Source: Algoriphagus winogradskyi (GTDB taxonomy: Bacteria > Bacteroidota > Bacteroidia > Cytophagales > Cyclobacteriaceae). Taken from it: DNA of 64,000 nucleotides. The notes under the pieces are model-generated. The model was not told the DNA's origin. It saw only the letters and a list, made by a program, of their open reading frames with translations, and did no database searches. This document shows positions 27,586 to 36,225 of the stretch, piece after piece. The stretch spans positions 620,001 to 684,000 of the forward strand of contig NZ_FXUA01000002.1 of NCBI RefSeq assembly GCF_900182815.1, given 5' to 3'. The position numbers and the translations under genes were made by a program. Within the stretch, counting starts at the first letter, position 1; every line of letters begins with the position of its first letter.

Positions 27586-27865
27586 TGCCTTTGGCACTCT
27601 TTGGTTAAGATGATCATCCTAAACCCAGAATTACATTCTGGGCTTTTATAGACCTTGCCGTTGGCAAGGGATTGGAAGTCCCAATACGCGTGATGATTGT
27701 TGGATTGAAGCTATGTGAATAGCAATAGATCAATGTGTGTAAGCAGTATTTTATCGACCCTAGTGCGCTTTTTGTGCCAACGGCACAACCATTAACAGCC
27801 CCGAATACAGAGAAGCGAAATTCTGGGTAAAACCAATTCGAAATCACTAGGAGTGCCAAAGGCAC
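27586..27865. repeat. REPIN-like inverted pair of palindromic repeats
   Basis: The ends TGCCTTTGGCACTC (27586-27599) and GAGTGCCAAAGGCA (27851-27864) are inverted copies. Inside them, in matching order from each end, lie a CCCAGAAT...ATTCTGGG hairpin, then a (T)GCCGTTGGCA palindrome, on both arms. The whole 280-bp block therefore folds back on itself as two diverged REP-like arms around a unique centre. It carries no coding frame. This is the shape of a REPIN or small MITE. The rest of the 540-bp gap (27429-27967) holds only the hairpin above and the MFS promoter. Confidence 0.65.
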
Positions 27866-27902
27866 GATCAGTTCTACAGCATATTAATAAGTGAAATTTC
27901 AC

Positions 27903-27910
27903 TAGTTTTG
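27903..27910 (+). promoter_or_regulatory. -7 element for the MFS transporter gene
   Basis: TAGTTTTG matches TAnnTTTG. Transcription would begin near 27917, downstream of the first in-frame TTG (27908), so translation should start later, at the TTG at 27968. Confidence 0.45.
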
Positions 27911-27967
27911 CCCTTTAGCCAATCGCTAAATCCAATCGTAACACCCTTTAATTTTTATACCTCAGTC

Positions 27968-29134
27968 TTGACAAAACCACTTTCTTCTCAATCACTCCTA
28001 ATCACTGGGATTATTTTGGTTTCGATCAATTTGCGCACCTCGATAGCATCGGTTGGTCCACTGATTCCATTTATCCGGGAGGACTTGGGTTTATCCAATG
28101 GCTTGGCGGGATTTCTCACAACACTTCCTCTGTTGACGTTTGCGACATTTTCGCTTTTTGCTCCAGGAATAGGAAAGCGACTGGGAATGGGAAGAGCCGT
28201 GTTTTTGGGAGTTGCTATTCTTACTGCTGGCGTGATCCTTCGTGTGTTGGGAGGAATTGAGTTAATGCTCTTTGGCACAGCTCTGACTGGAATAGGGATC
28301 GTGATTGCCAATGTGCTGCTGATTCCTTTGATCAAAGTCAGACTGCCGGAGAAGCTAGGCTTGATGACAGCTTTGCTGGCTACGATGATGTCGCTTTTTG
28401 CTGCGATTGCTGTAGGTATGAGTGTGCCGATTGCGGTGGATTGGGATTTTGGATGGCGGGGATCTTTGGCGTTTTGGGCTGTATTTATGGTTTTGGCGAT
28501 GATACTATGGATTCCACAACTTCAGCGACCTAAGGCAAGTCTCACTGAAGTCACCGATCCTGCAAAAAATGTGTGGAAATCCAAGTTGGCCTGGCAGATC
28601 ACTATTTTCATGGGCTGTCAGTCCGTGATGTACTTTACCATGGTGACCTGGTTGCCGGATATGTTGATTTCCCGGGGTTGGACTCCTGCTCAGGCGGGTT
28701 TTGTGTCTTCGATGATGCAGGTGATTTCTCTACTTGGATCTTATTTCGCTCCGAATTTCCTGATCAAACTCAGGGAGCAAAGTGGAGTCGTATTAGCTGT
28801 GGGAGTAGCCTATGTGCTAGGTTATTTAGGTTTGTTTGTAGAAAACGAGTGGGTGACTTATGCTTCGCTGGGAATCGTAGGGATTTGTATGGGATCGAGT
28901 TTGAGTATCGCTTACACACTCATTGCTTTGCGTACCGCTGAGGATCAGACCACTGCCAAGCTTTCAGCAATGGTGCAGTCTTCTGGTTATTATTTGGCAG
29001 CGTTGGGACCTTTTCTTTTTGGCGTGTCGCTGGATCTTTTTGACAACTGGAATGTGCTGATTTTCTTCTTGTTATTCTTTGCTTTAGCCTTTACCTTTTT
29101 CGGGGTACCGGCAGGAAGAGATAGCAAAATCTAA
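27968..29134 (+). CDS. MFS transporter, CynX/NimT family
   Basis: A 388-residue major-facilitator protein with 12 predicted membrane segments. The N-terminus SINLRTSIASVGPLIP and the LGLSNGLAGFLTTLPLLTFA stretch match the cyanate/nitroimidazole permease group (CynX, NimT). The substrate is unknown. An in-frame TTG at 27908 would add 20 residues but lies upstream of the likely transcription start, so I used the TTG at 27968, whose MTKPLSSQSLL start is typical of the family. It is a single gene after a repeat block. Confidence 0.82.
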   Translation: MTKPLSSQSLLITGIILVSINLRTSIASVGPLIPFIREDLGLSNGLAGFLTTLPLLTFATFSLFAPGIGKRLGMGRAVFLGVAILTAGVILRVLGGIELMLFGTALTGIGIVIANVLLIPLIKVRLPEKLGLMTALLATMMSLFAAIAVGMSVPIAVDWDFGWRGSLAFWAVFMVLAMILWIPQLQRPKASLTEVTDPAKNVWKSKLAWQITIFMGCQSVMYFTMVTWLPDMLISRGWTPAQAGFVSSMMQVISLLGSYFAPNFLIKLREQSGVVLAVGVAYVLGYLGLFVENEWVTYASLGIVGICMGSSLSIAYTLIALRTAEDQTTAKLSAMVQSSGYYLAALGPFLFGVSLDLFDNWNVLIFFLLFFALAFTFFGVPAGRDSKI

Positions 29135-29203
29135 TTCCAAATATTATTTCGTCCTTCATGGAATAGGGTGTAATTTTGCGCTCAAATCAAGACCCTGTTT
29201 GCT

Positions 29204-29806
29204 ATGCAAGAATTCCTTCAAACTCTAGGCGTGTCCGAGCAATTGTTCGATTACCTGATTATGCCTTTGCTTATCTTCTGTGCAAGAGTCGGAGATGTGT
29301 CGATCAACACCCTGAGAATCATGTTTATGATGAATGGGAAAAAGAATATTGCGCCATTTTTAGGTTTTTTTGAAGCCTTGATTTGGCTTTTGGCGATTGG
29401 TCAGATTTTTCAAAATATAGATAATCCGATGTCTTACCTGGCTTATGCGGGTGGCTTTGGTACTGGGACGTACGTGGGGATGTATTTTGAGGAGAAGTTG
29501 GCGCTTGGAAGAGTGCTTGTGCGGGTGATTACGCCGAAACCACTTCCAGATTTGATTGAGTACATGAAAGAACGTGATTTCCGCTTTACCAATGTGGGTG
29601 GCGAAGGTCGCTTTGGAAAGGTAAATCTACTTTTTACTGTAATGAAACGTGATTCTTTGAAGGAATTTGTGGACAAAGTGCAGAGCATAGACGAAAAAGC
29701 ATTCTATACTATCGAGAGCGTGAAGCGGGTATCTGAGGACGATTTAAATGTGATGGATGACAAGCCACGATTTAATATGAGTTTCTTCAGCAAAGCCCGT
29801 ACTTAA
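29204..29806 (+). CDS. DUF2179 / UPF0316 membrane protein
   Basis: A 200-residue protein with three membrane segments in the first ~100 residues (LIMPLLIFCARVGDVSINTL, LGFFEALIWLLAIGQI, YAGGFGTGTYVGMYFEEKL) and a cytoplasmic DUF2179 domain (GEGRFGKVNLLFTVMKRDSL). The family is UPF0316/DUF5698; the function is not established. Its stop overlaps the trmN6 start by one base, so the two are translationally coupled. Confidence 0.88.
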   Translation: MQEFLQTLGVSEQLFDYLIMPLLIFCARVGDVSINTLRIMFMMNGKKNIAPFLGFFEALIWLLAIGQIFQNIDNPMSYLAYAGGFGTGTYVGMYFEEKLALGRVLVRVITPKPLPDLIEYMKERDFRFTNVGGEGRFGKVNLLFTVMKRDSLKEFVDKVQSIDEKAFYTIESVKRVSEDDLNVMDDKPRFNMSFFSKART

Positions 29807-30519
29807 TGGCCAATTCCTGGTTTCAGTTTCAGCAGTTTCGGGTCAATCAGGATCGCTGTGCAATGAAAATCAGCACCGATGCTGTGACGCTTGGAGCTTT
29901 GGCAGGAGCCGAATCGCCAGTACAAATATTGGACGTAGGAACTGGCACCGGCGTGATTGCCTTGATGCTTGCGCAGCGATTTCCAGAGGCAAAAATTCAG
30001 GCTGTAGAGATAGATTCTCAGGCGGCATCTCAGGCTTTGGAGAATTTTCAGATAAATACTTTTTCGGATCGCATGCAGCTTTGGGAAGGTAGGTTTCAGG
30101 ACTTCGAGCCTCAGCAGAAATACGATCTGATTGTCAGCAATCCGCCTTATTTTCCTGATCATCTCAAATCATCCAATGCGCAGCGAAATATGGCTTTGCA
30201 TACAGATGAGCTTTCCTTTGAGGATTTATTGGGAAAAGTGGGAGAACTTCTTGCTGAAGATGGACGGTTCTGGGTTATTCTTCCGCCACGACAAATGCAG
30301 GATTTTAAGAAAGAAGCAGAGGTGAAAGGATTGTTTCCTGCAAGGAAATTCACACTCCAAGACAAGCCCGGAAAACGAATACAACGGGAAATTTGTGCTT
30401 TTTCTAGAAGTCAGAATGAGTTTGAGATATCAGCCATTTTTATCAAAAATGAAGATGAAACGCCTCATGAAACTTACGCTAGCTTAGTTTCAGAATTCCT
30501 GCTTGGCTTCAAGGCTTAA
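29806..30519 (+). CDS. trmN6: tRNA1(Val) adenine-37 N6-methyltransferase
   Basis: A 237-residue class I methyltransferase that makes m6A37 in tRNA-Val. The SAM motif I is LDVGTGTGVIALMLAQRF, followed by an acidic AVEIDSQAA and the N6-amino catalytic motif SNPPYF, typical of YfiC/TrmN6. The N-terminal FQFQQFRVNQDRCAMKISTD is the family opening. It overlaps DUF2179 upstream by one base and runs 11 bp into the convergent saccharopine dehydrogenase gene. Confidence 0.92.
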   Translation: MANSWFQFQQFRVNQDRCAMKISTDAVTLGALAGAESPVQILDVGTGTGVIALMLAQRFPEAKIQAVEIDSQAASQALENFQINTFSDRMQLWEGRFQDFEPQQKYDLIVSNPPYFPDHLKSSNAQRNMALHTDELSFEDLLGKVGELLAEDGRFWVILPPRQMQDFKKEAEVKGLFPARKFTLQDKPGKRIQREICAFSRSQNEFEISAIFIKNEDETPHETYASLVSEFLLGFKA

Positions 30520-31846
30520 CCTCCCGAACTTCTTCCCGGAAGCGAATTCCATGACTTTTCAGCTCAGCCAAAATCGGATTATAAATTTCCGGAAGTACAG
30601 GGACGTGGAGGCCAGTTAGGTTGATTTTTCCATCCAAAAATAAATCAACAGCAAGCGCAAGTGGTAGGCCTACTGTCTTTGCCATAGCGGTGTAGGTTGC
30701 ATCTTCCCCAATGCATACCAGACTTGATCTGATCTCCTGGGTGCCTTCCCCAGTTTTGATTTCGAAAAGGTGCTGCATCACAATCATGTCCTTGTCTTCC
30801 GGGTAAAGCTTCCAATTCTTTTCGAGAATAGCCTGCAAAATTGCGGCTGGAGAACCACTTAACTTTGGTAGCAAATCATTTCCGAAAAAGCCCAACCACT
30901 GAATTTTTTCCCAAGTAGGAAAATCAAAATCAGGGATCAGATTGCCTAACTTTTCTTCCACCGAAAGCGTGGGGTCGTAAGGCAGAAATGAATTTAGGAA
31001 CTGTCTCAGCGTAGTATCTTCCGGCAAATTCATCTGAAAACTATCATCACACATTCCCAATTGCACGAATACATTCCAGGCTTTGCAGTAGCCATCTCTT
31101 CGCAATGTTCCTCTGAGCATGGTTCCTATATTTTCTAATCCATAGACCTTTCTGTAGCTGAGTGAATCCCTGTTTGGATAGCCATCAAAATCCCCTAATC
31201 CCGGAAATTGGATAGTTTCCAGCCGGTTGAAAAGCTGATGGTAGGGAACAAATTTCAAATCGCCTTTTTCTATGTAGCGTGAAGTGCCCTGACCTGCTAG
31301 CACCACGTTTCTGGGGTTCCATGTGAATTTGTATTTCCAGGGATTGTCTTCTGACTCCGGCGCGAGAAGTCCACCGCAATAGGATTTGAAAGAGATGATT
31401 TCATCGCCTTTTGATTTCACATAGTCAATAATCTGCATGGCTGACATGTGGTCAATTCCTGGGTCAAGGCCGCATTCGTTGAGGAAAAACAATCCCTTTG
31501 CCTCGATTTCTGATTTCATTTCACGCATTTCTTCCGACTCATAGGATGCCGAGAAAAAGTGTTTTCCAAATTCCAGACAGTCTTTTGCCACTTTAGGATG
31601 CATAAAAGCGGGAAGCATGGAAATGACTAGATCTGCTTCTTTGATCATAGACTGCCGAACATGCGAATCTTCAATATCTAGCTGACGGGCCTCAGCATTT
31701 GGCTGATTTTTAAGCTTTTCCTGAGCAGAAGCTAGGTGGAGATCCGCCAAAATCAACTTGCGGTCTTTAGCTAGGCAGCTTTTGGCTAAGAAATCGATCA
31801 GAAAAATGGCGGATTTTCCACCTCCTAAAATCAGAATGGTATGCAT
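30509..31846 (-). CDS. Saccharopine dehydrogenase family protein
   Basis: A 445-residue NAD(P)-binding oxidoreductase. The Rossmann fold opens ILILGGGKSAIFLIDFLA, and GLFFLNECGLDPGIDHMSAM is the conserved family segment. Length and motifs match bacterial saccharopine (or carboxynorspermidine) dehydrogenase-like proteins, which act in lysine metabolism. The lysine route is family knowledge; no lysine gene is adjacent. The gene overlaps trmN6 at its 3' end by 11 bp. Confidence 0.87.
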   Translation of the reverse strand: MHTILILGGGKSAIFLIDFLAKSCLAKDRKLILADLHLASAQEKLKNQPNAEARQLDIEDSHVRQSMIKEADLVISMLPAFMHPKVAKDCLEFGKHFFSASYESEEMREMKSEIEAKGLFFLNECGLDPGIDHMSAMQIIDYVKSKGDEIISFKSYCGGLLAPESEDNPWKYKFTWNPRNVVLAGQGTSRYIEKGDLKFVPYHQLFNRLETIQFPGLGDFDGYPNRDSLSYRKVYGLENIGTMLRGTLRRDGYCKAWNVFVQLGMCDDSFQMNLPEDTTLRQFLNSFLPYDPTLSVEEKLGNLIPDFDFPTWEKIQWLGFFGNDLLPKLSGSPAAILQAILEKNWKLYPEDKDMIVMQHLFEIKTGEGTQEIRSSLVCIGEDATYTAMAKTVGLPLALAVDLFLDGKINLTGLHVPVLPEIYNPILAELKSHGIRFREEVREVKP

Positions 31847-31967
31847 TGCATGTCGGGTTATTGAAGCTAAAATGGAAAATATATTTTAGGGTAAAAAATT
31901 GTAGAGAGAATATAAAAAGGAACATTTCCCTACCTTAATCGTTAGGAAAACTCCAATTTACCCAACG

Positions 31968-32450
31968 ATGAGCAAGAAAATAAAAATAGAAGCTGAGTTT
32001 GAAGAACTGGGCTGGGATGAACTGACTATCGAAGAGCAACAGCTGATGATGCGGGCGAGAAAAGTGTCAGAAAAGGCTTATGCGCCCTATTCTGACTTTC
32101 ATGTAGGTGCGGCTGTGCGACTTGAGTCTGGAGAGATTCTTCAGTCCAGCAATCAGGAAAATGTGAGTTTCCCTGTTGGCGTTTGTGCCGAGCGATTGGT
32201 GCTTGGGTATGCTGGAGCCAATTTCCCTGATCTGGCGGTTAAGCAAATCGCCATTGTAGCGAGAAGAAAAGGCGAGGAGATTTGGGCTGGAGTTTCGCCT
32301 TGTGGGCTTTGCCGGCAGACGATCAATGAAATGGAAATGAGATTTAATCGGCCAATCAACATCCTAATCCAGAATCCTGATGGAAGTGTACTTCGCTTTC
32401 CTGGAATTCAGACGCTTTTGCCTTTTAAGTTTGACGATTTGAATGCTTAG
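31968..32450 (+). CDS. cdd: Cytidine deaminase
   Basis: A 160-residue zinc enzyme that deaminates cytidine and deoxycytidine in pyrimidine salvage. The catalytic motif is VCAERLVLG (Cys zinc ligand, Glu proton shuttle) with the paired SPCGLCRQ zinc cysteines about 40 residues later. YAPYSDFHVGAAVRLESG is the usual N-terminal loop. Length fits the tetrameric T-CDA type with a short N-terminal extension. It overlaps the following hydrolase gene by 8 bp. Confidence 0.94.
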   Translation: MSKKIKIEAEFEELGWDELTIEEQQLMMRARKVSEKAYAPYSDFHVGAAVRLESGEILQSSNQENVSFPVGVCAERLVLGYAGANFPDLAVKQIAIVARRKGEEIWAGVSPCGLCRQTINEMEMRFNRPINILIQNPDGSVLRFPGIQTLLPFKFDDLNA

Positions 32451-33102
32451 TATTTTGAAGAAAAGTATCAATTTTCAGTATCAAGCACAGTATTCGGTCA
32501 CGCATGAGCCTACTTTCGAAGAGAAGGAAATCTGGCTGGTGCTGCACGGCTATGGGCAATTAGCAGAGTTTTTTATCCGAAAATTCCAAGGCTTTGATTC
32601 TTCAGAGCGGCTTTTTGTTGCTCCTGAAGCCACCAATTATGGATATCTCTCTGGCTTTGCCGGAAGAGTTGGGGCCAATTGGATGACTAGGCATGAGCGT
32701 GAAATAGCCATTCAAAACAACCATAATTACCTTGATCTTTTAATGGAGAACTTGCTTTCGCAGTTTAAAGAAAGACCAACAATCAATGTGCTGGGATTCT
32801 CCCAAGGAGCTGCTACCGCTACGCGCTGGGCGAGCCGCTGGGCAGGTCAAGTAGAGCAATTAGTGCTGTGGGCAGGTGGTTTTGCAGAGGATTTGATTTT
32901 GGAAGATGCCCGTAAGAAATTTTCCAAGACTAGACTGACGCTAGTTTTTGGGGATCAGGATGAATTTATTACTTCGGAAAGTATTGAAAAACAGGAGGGT
33001 TTGATCAAAAGTTTGGGCAAGGAGGTGAAAAAGCTGTCTTTTGCCGGAGGCCACGAGATTGATATTGAAATGCTTTCAAAAATTCTTGATTCAAGTAATT
33101 AA
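32443..33102 (+). CDS. Alpha/beta hydrolase (carboxylesterase/phospholipase type)
   Basis: A 219-residue hydrolase. LVLHGYGQLAEFF carries the oxyanion HG, GFSQGAAT the nucleophile Ser (around residue 122), FGDQDEFI the likely Asp, and AGGHEIDIEM the catalytic His. This is the carboxylesterase/phospholipase branch (Abhydrolase_2). The gene overlaps cdd by 8 bp, suggesting co-expression; the reason for the pairing is unclear. Confidence 0.87.
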   Translation: MLSILKKSINFQYQAQYSVTHEPTFEEKEIWLVLHGYGQLAEFFIRKFQGFDSSERLFVAPEATNYGYLSGFAGRVGANWMTRHEREIAIQNNHNYLDLLMENLLSQFKERPTINVLGFSQGAATATRWASRWAGQVEQLVLWAGGFAEDLILEDARKKFSKTRLTLVFGDQDEFITSESIEKQEGLIKSLGKEVKKLSFAGGHEIDIEMLSKILDSSN

Positions 33103-33145
33103 ATCCCATTATATTGGCGCTTCAATTGCTTAATTAATACTATAA

Positions 33146-33176
33146 TTTGATCACAATTCGACTTTCACTATTTTTC
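33146..33176 (+). promoter_or_regulatory. Promoter of the UPF0158-like gene
   Basis: TTTG at 33146-33149, a 19-bp spacer and TATTTTTC at 33169-33176 match the consensus except the last base, the same form as the symporter promoter at 19949. The start would be near 33183, about 15 nt before the ATG. Confidence 0.5.
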
Positions 33177-33197
33177 TGAAAATTTTGTAAACCATCA

Positions 33198-33635
33198 ATG
33201 CTTTCGCTTACTGAAAAGGAGATAGACCTTATCTCAACCCAATTACTCAAAGGAATGATCTGTTTCTATCAGATCGACAAGAAAAGAATTCATCAGATGC
33301 CAGATGATGAGGATTATTACAACTATGATCTGACTGAGGCTGAAGAGGATGTACTGGATGAAATCGAAGAAAACCCGGACAATTATGCCGAGTTTACCCA
33401 GATGGAGCCAGCTCAGGAGCATCAGATGATGCAGGATTTTATTGACCGTCGAGTCAAAGAGAAAAATCTAGCGGATGATTTGGTGAGCTCACTGACCAAA
33501 CCAAAGGCAAATACCGCTTTCAAGTTTTTGATCGATGATTCCAAGTACAAATCCGAATGGATAGAATTCCGAAAGGAAAAGTACTACGACTGGATCAAAG
33601 AGCAAGTTGATAGTTTCAACTACACCGAAGATTAA
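33198..33635 (+). CDS. UPF0158-family protein
   Basis: A 145-residue protein, acidic in the first ~80 residues (DDEDYYNYDLTEAEEDVLDE). The C-terminal KANTAFKFLIDDSKYKSEW plus IEFRKEKYYDWIKEQ is the usual UPF0158 ending. The family has no established function. It is a single gene ending in a hairpin. Confidence 0.75.
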   Translation: MLSLTEKEIDLISTQLLKGMICFYQIDKKRIHQMPDDEDYYNYDLTEAEEDVLDEIEENPDNYAEFTQMEPAQEHQMMQDFIDRRVKEKNLADDLVSSLTKPKANTAFKFLIDDSKYKSEWIEFRKEKYYDWIKEQVDSFNYTED

Positions 33636-33642
33636 GACATTT

Positions 33643-33675
33643 ATAGCCGTTCAATTTTGGACGGCTATTTTTTTA
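33643..33675 (+). terminator. Rho-independent terminator of the UPF0158-like gene
   Basis: ATAGCCGTTC pairs with GGACGGCTAT (one G-U or mismatch) around AATTTT, followed by seven T. It starts 8 bp after the stop. Confidence 0.85.
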
Positions 33676-33721
33676 TAACTCCACTGAGTGAGATTTCGCC
33701 AATATTTCATATTTTAATTGG

Positions 33722-34228
33722 ATGCAAAAGTTGCCTGATTTTTTAATACGGAATACCCTTGAGCCAGGAGACCTTGGACAGGTGGCGGCATTACATGGCA
33801 AAGTCTATTCAGAAGAGCATGATCTCGGGCTAGGTTTCGAAGCTTATGTCATGGAGAGTTTGCTTGAATTCTATCGCGCCTACAATCTAAAAAGGGATAA
33901 AGTCTGGGTTGTAGAAAGTGAAGGTAAGCTGGTCGGCTTTGTATTACTGATGCACCGCCCTGCAAATAGAGCTCAGTTGCGGTATTTTATCCTCGCAAAA
34001 GAATTTCGAGGTTTTGGTATCGGAAGCAAGCTCATGAAAGAATGGATGGAGTTCTATCTTGACAAGAACTACGATGCTGCCTATTTGTATACCACAGCTG
34101 GATTAGATGCAGCAGCAATCTTATATGAAAGGATGGGCTTCCGCAAAATAAGCGAGATGAAGTCTAGGAATTTTGGTTTGCCTCTGTTGGAGCAGTATTA
34201 TGAGTTAGTTACTCATCCGAAAAAGTAA
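33722..34228 (+). CDS. GNAT-family N-acetyltransferase
   Basis: A 168-residue acetyltransferase. VWVVESEGKLVGFVLLMHR is the beta-strand motif A entry, and FRGFGIGSKLMKEWMEF is the pyrophosphate loop (Q/RxxGxG/A type) that binds acetyl-CoA. AAILYERMGFRKISE is motif B. The substrate is unknown; some relatives act as MarR-fused regulators, but no HTH is present here. It is a single gene. Confidence 0.87.
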   Translation: MQKLPDFLIRNTLEPGDLGQVAALHGKVYSEEHDLGLGFEAYVMESLLEFYRAYNLKRDKVWVVESEGKLVGFVLLMHRPANRAQLRYFILAKEFRGFGIGSKLMKEWMEFYLDKNYDAAYLYTTAGLDAAAILYERMGFRKISEMKSRNFGLPLLEQYYELVTHPKK

Positions 34229-34235
34229 AGAATGT

Positions 34236-34269
34236 AAGTGGTAAGAAGTTCGGAAATTTCTTACCACTT
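34236..34269. terminator. Bidirectional terminator between the GNAT gene and eda
   Basis: AAGTGGTAAGAA (34236-34247) pairs perfectly with TTCTTACCACTT (34258-34269). It lies 7 bp before the eda stop on the minus strand and 8 bp after the GNAT stop. Confidence 0.85.
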
Positions 34270-34276
34270 TTAATTC

Positions 34277-34936
34277 TTACCGAATGCTCTTAATCACTTG
34301 TAAAGTTTCTTTGATTTTATTCTCCAAGAGATCGTATTGCTGATTTTTGATCCAGTCTTTTTTGAATAGTTGGGAGCCCATTCCCACGCAGTATACTCCA
34401 GCATCAAACCATTCTTTTAAGTTTTCCTGTGTTGGTTCTACTCCGCCAGTTGGCATGATATGCAACTCAGGGTAAACAGACTTGGCTGCAGCTACAAATG
34501 CCGATCCCACCACATTTCCTGGGAATGCTTTTACTAAAGTTGCTCCAAGTTTTTTTGCTTGAAAAATCTCTGACATGGTCGCACATCCCGGGACCCAAAA
34601 GACATCCTTAGAATTGCAGAAAACCGCCAGTTCTGGGATTAAAGCAGGAGAAACGATAAAATCTGCTCCAGCTTCGATAAATGCATTTGCATCTTCGGTA
34701 GTAAAAATGGTGCCTATACCCATGACCATATCTGGATATTTGCCTGCATATGCATAAAGCTCCCTGAAAACCTCTAGCGAGTTTGTTGCCCTATTGGTGA
34801 ATTCAAAAACCCGAATACCTGCTTTATAGGAAGCGTCAAGAACGCCTTTTGCTACTTCTATATCTACATGATTGAATACAGGAATCATCCCTGTTTCGCT
34901 CATAGCTTTTAACATTTCACTGTTTGAAAATCTCAT
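34277..34936 (-). CDS. eda: KDPG / KHG aldolase
   Basis: A 219-residue class I aldolase that splits 2-keto-3-deoxy-6-phosphogluconate to pyruvate and glyceraldehyde 3-phosphate, the last step of the hexuronate and Entner-Doudoroff routes. The Schiff-base Lys is in LGATLVKAFPGNVVGSAF and the Glu motif is VFEFTNRATNSLEVFREL. IVSPALIPELAVFC and HIMPTGGVEPTQ supply the phosphate-binding part. It lies 7 bp after kdgK and is co-transcribed with it. Confidence 0.95.
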   Translation of the reverse strand: MRFSNSEMLKAMSETGMIPVFNHVDIEVAKGVLDASYKAGIRVFEFTNRATNSLEVFRELYAYAGKYPDMVMGIGTIFTTEDANAFIEAGADFIVSPALIPELAVFCNSKDVFWVPGCATMSEIFQAKKLGATLVKAFPGNVVGSAFVAAAKSVYPELHIMPTGGVEPTQENLKEWFDAGVYCVGMGSQLFKKDWIKNQQYDLLENKIKETLQVIKSIR

Positions 34937-34943
34937 CTTATAA

Positions 34944-35939
34944 TTATCGTAAAAGTTTACCTACATTTTTTCCTTCCACCAATTGGCTCACTTCATCTAC
35001 AGAGACGAAATTGGCATCACCTGGGATAGAGTGTTTTAGCACCGAAGCCGCAACTGCAAAATCAAGTGCATTTTGATCGTCGAAATGCAATAGTCCATAG
35101 ATCAATCCAGCCATATATGCATCTCCACCTCCGATTCTATCCACGATATGTGTCATTTCGTAGGTTTTGGACTCTAGCATGGTTTCACCATTCCAAAGAA
35201 CTCCGTTCAGATCATTGGCCGATGCGCTGATGGAATCACGATGTGTGGTGGAAACATATTTAAGTGATGGGCACATGGTTTTGGCTTTTTCACACGCTTG
35301 CAAATAGTCTGTGTCTGTGATTCCCATGCAGTTTTCGAAGTCGGTCAGACCCGCGATGATCAGATGCGATGGTTTGATCAATTCTGGCATGATATCCATA
35401 GGGCCTTTGCCATATTGCCATAGATTTCTTCGGTAATTGATGTCCGCGCTGATTTTTACACCGAGTCTAGAAGCAGCGTTTACGGCAGCTTTGCAAAGAT
35501 CAGCGGCAGATTGGGATACGGCAGGAGTTATTCCAGTCCAATGGAACCAATCTGCGCCCTCAAATATCTTTTCCCAGTTGAAGTCATCTGGATTTAAATT
35601 GGAAAAGGCGGAATCAAAACGATCGTATATTATTTTGGAAGAACGTTGCATAGCTCCATTTTCCACAAAATAAATACCCATCCGACCTTCATTGAATTGG
35701 ATGAGGGAGGTATCTACTCCTGCAAATTGCAACGTGTTAGTAGCAGCCTTGCCGATATCGTTGGTGGGGAATACAGTCACATGAGCTGCAGATTCCCCCC
35801 AGTTTGCTAGTGAGATGGCTACATTTGCCTCGGCACCGCCATAAATGACGTCATAAGATCTGGTATTGATGAATCTCTCGTAACCCGGTGTAGAAAGGCG
35901 GAGCATGATTTCGCCAAGCGTGATAATTCTATGAGGCAT
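34944..35939 (-). CDS. kdgK: 2-keto-3-deoxygluconate kinase (PfkB family)
   Basis: A 331-residue PfkB-type sugar kinase. The N-terminal RIITLGEIMLRLSTPGYERF and GGAEANVAISLANWG are the family opening; the C-terminal DRIGGGDAYMAGLIYGLL contains the catalytic base Asp. Pairing with eda identifies KDG as the likely substrate. I chose the ATG at 35937-35939 (MPHRIITLGEIM) over a TTG at 35990, which would add 17 unrelated residues. A UxuR-type palindrome lies ~100 bp upstream. Confidence 0.9.
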   Translation of the reverse strand: MPHRIITLGEIMLRLSTPGYERFINTRSYDVIYGGAEANVAISLANWGESAAHVTVFPTNDIGKAATNTLQFAGVDTSLIQFNEGRMGIYFVENGAMQRSSKIIYDRFDSAFSNLNPDDFNWEKIFEGADWFHWTGITPAVSQSAADLCKAAVNAASRLGVKISADINYRRNLWQYGKGPMDIMPELIKPSHLIIAGLTDFENCMGITDTDYLQACEKAKTMCPSLKYVSTTHRDSISASANDLNGVLWNGETMLESKTYEMTHIVDRIGGGDAYMAGLIYGLLHFDDQNALDFAVAASVLKHSIPGDANFVSVDEVSQLVEGKNVGKLLR

Positions 35940-36035
35940 TTGTGAGCTGGGTTTAAAGGATGATGAGTTTCCGAAAAATTGTGGAGGCAAATTATGTTCT
36001 AATTGCCAATTAATTATAGGACAATAATAAATGTC

Positions 36036-36057
36036 AAAAATTGGTTTACCAATTTTT
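36036..36057. promoter_or_regulatory. UxuR/ExuR-type GntR operator upstream of kdgK-eda
   Basis: AAAAATTGGT-TT-ACCAATTTTT is a perfect 10-2-10 palindrome. Its core TTGGTTTACCAA fits the FadR-subfamily GntR pattern TGGTnnACCA and closely resembles the known UxuR/ExuR operator of hexuronate genes. It sits ~97 bp upstream of the kdgK start and ~170 bp upstream of carB, on the kdgK side. No GntR regulator gene is within the window. Confidence 0.6.
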
Positions 36058-36170
36058 TCTCTTCAATTTTTTGTAGGGAATAGAATAACTTCAAGGATTG
36101 GTTGGTCAGTGATGTTTCGTATAAAGAGTGATTTCTTTAAGTTTTACCGTGCCCCTTCAGAATATTTTTT

Positions 36171-36178
36171 TAATTTTG
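36171..36178 (+). promoter_or_regulatory. -7 element of the carB promoter
   Basis: TAATTTTG matches TAnnTTTG. The start would be near 36185, giving a ~40-nt leader to the ATG at 36226. No clear -33 TTG is found at the usual spacing. Confidence 0.4.
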
Positions 36179-36225
36179 CCCCAATTTGGACTTAAGCAAA
36201 ACTTTCTCTTCAATCTCCCTCTCTA

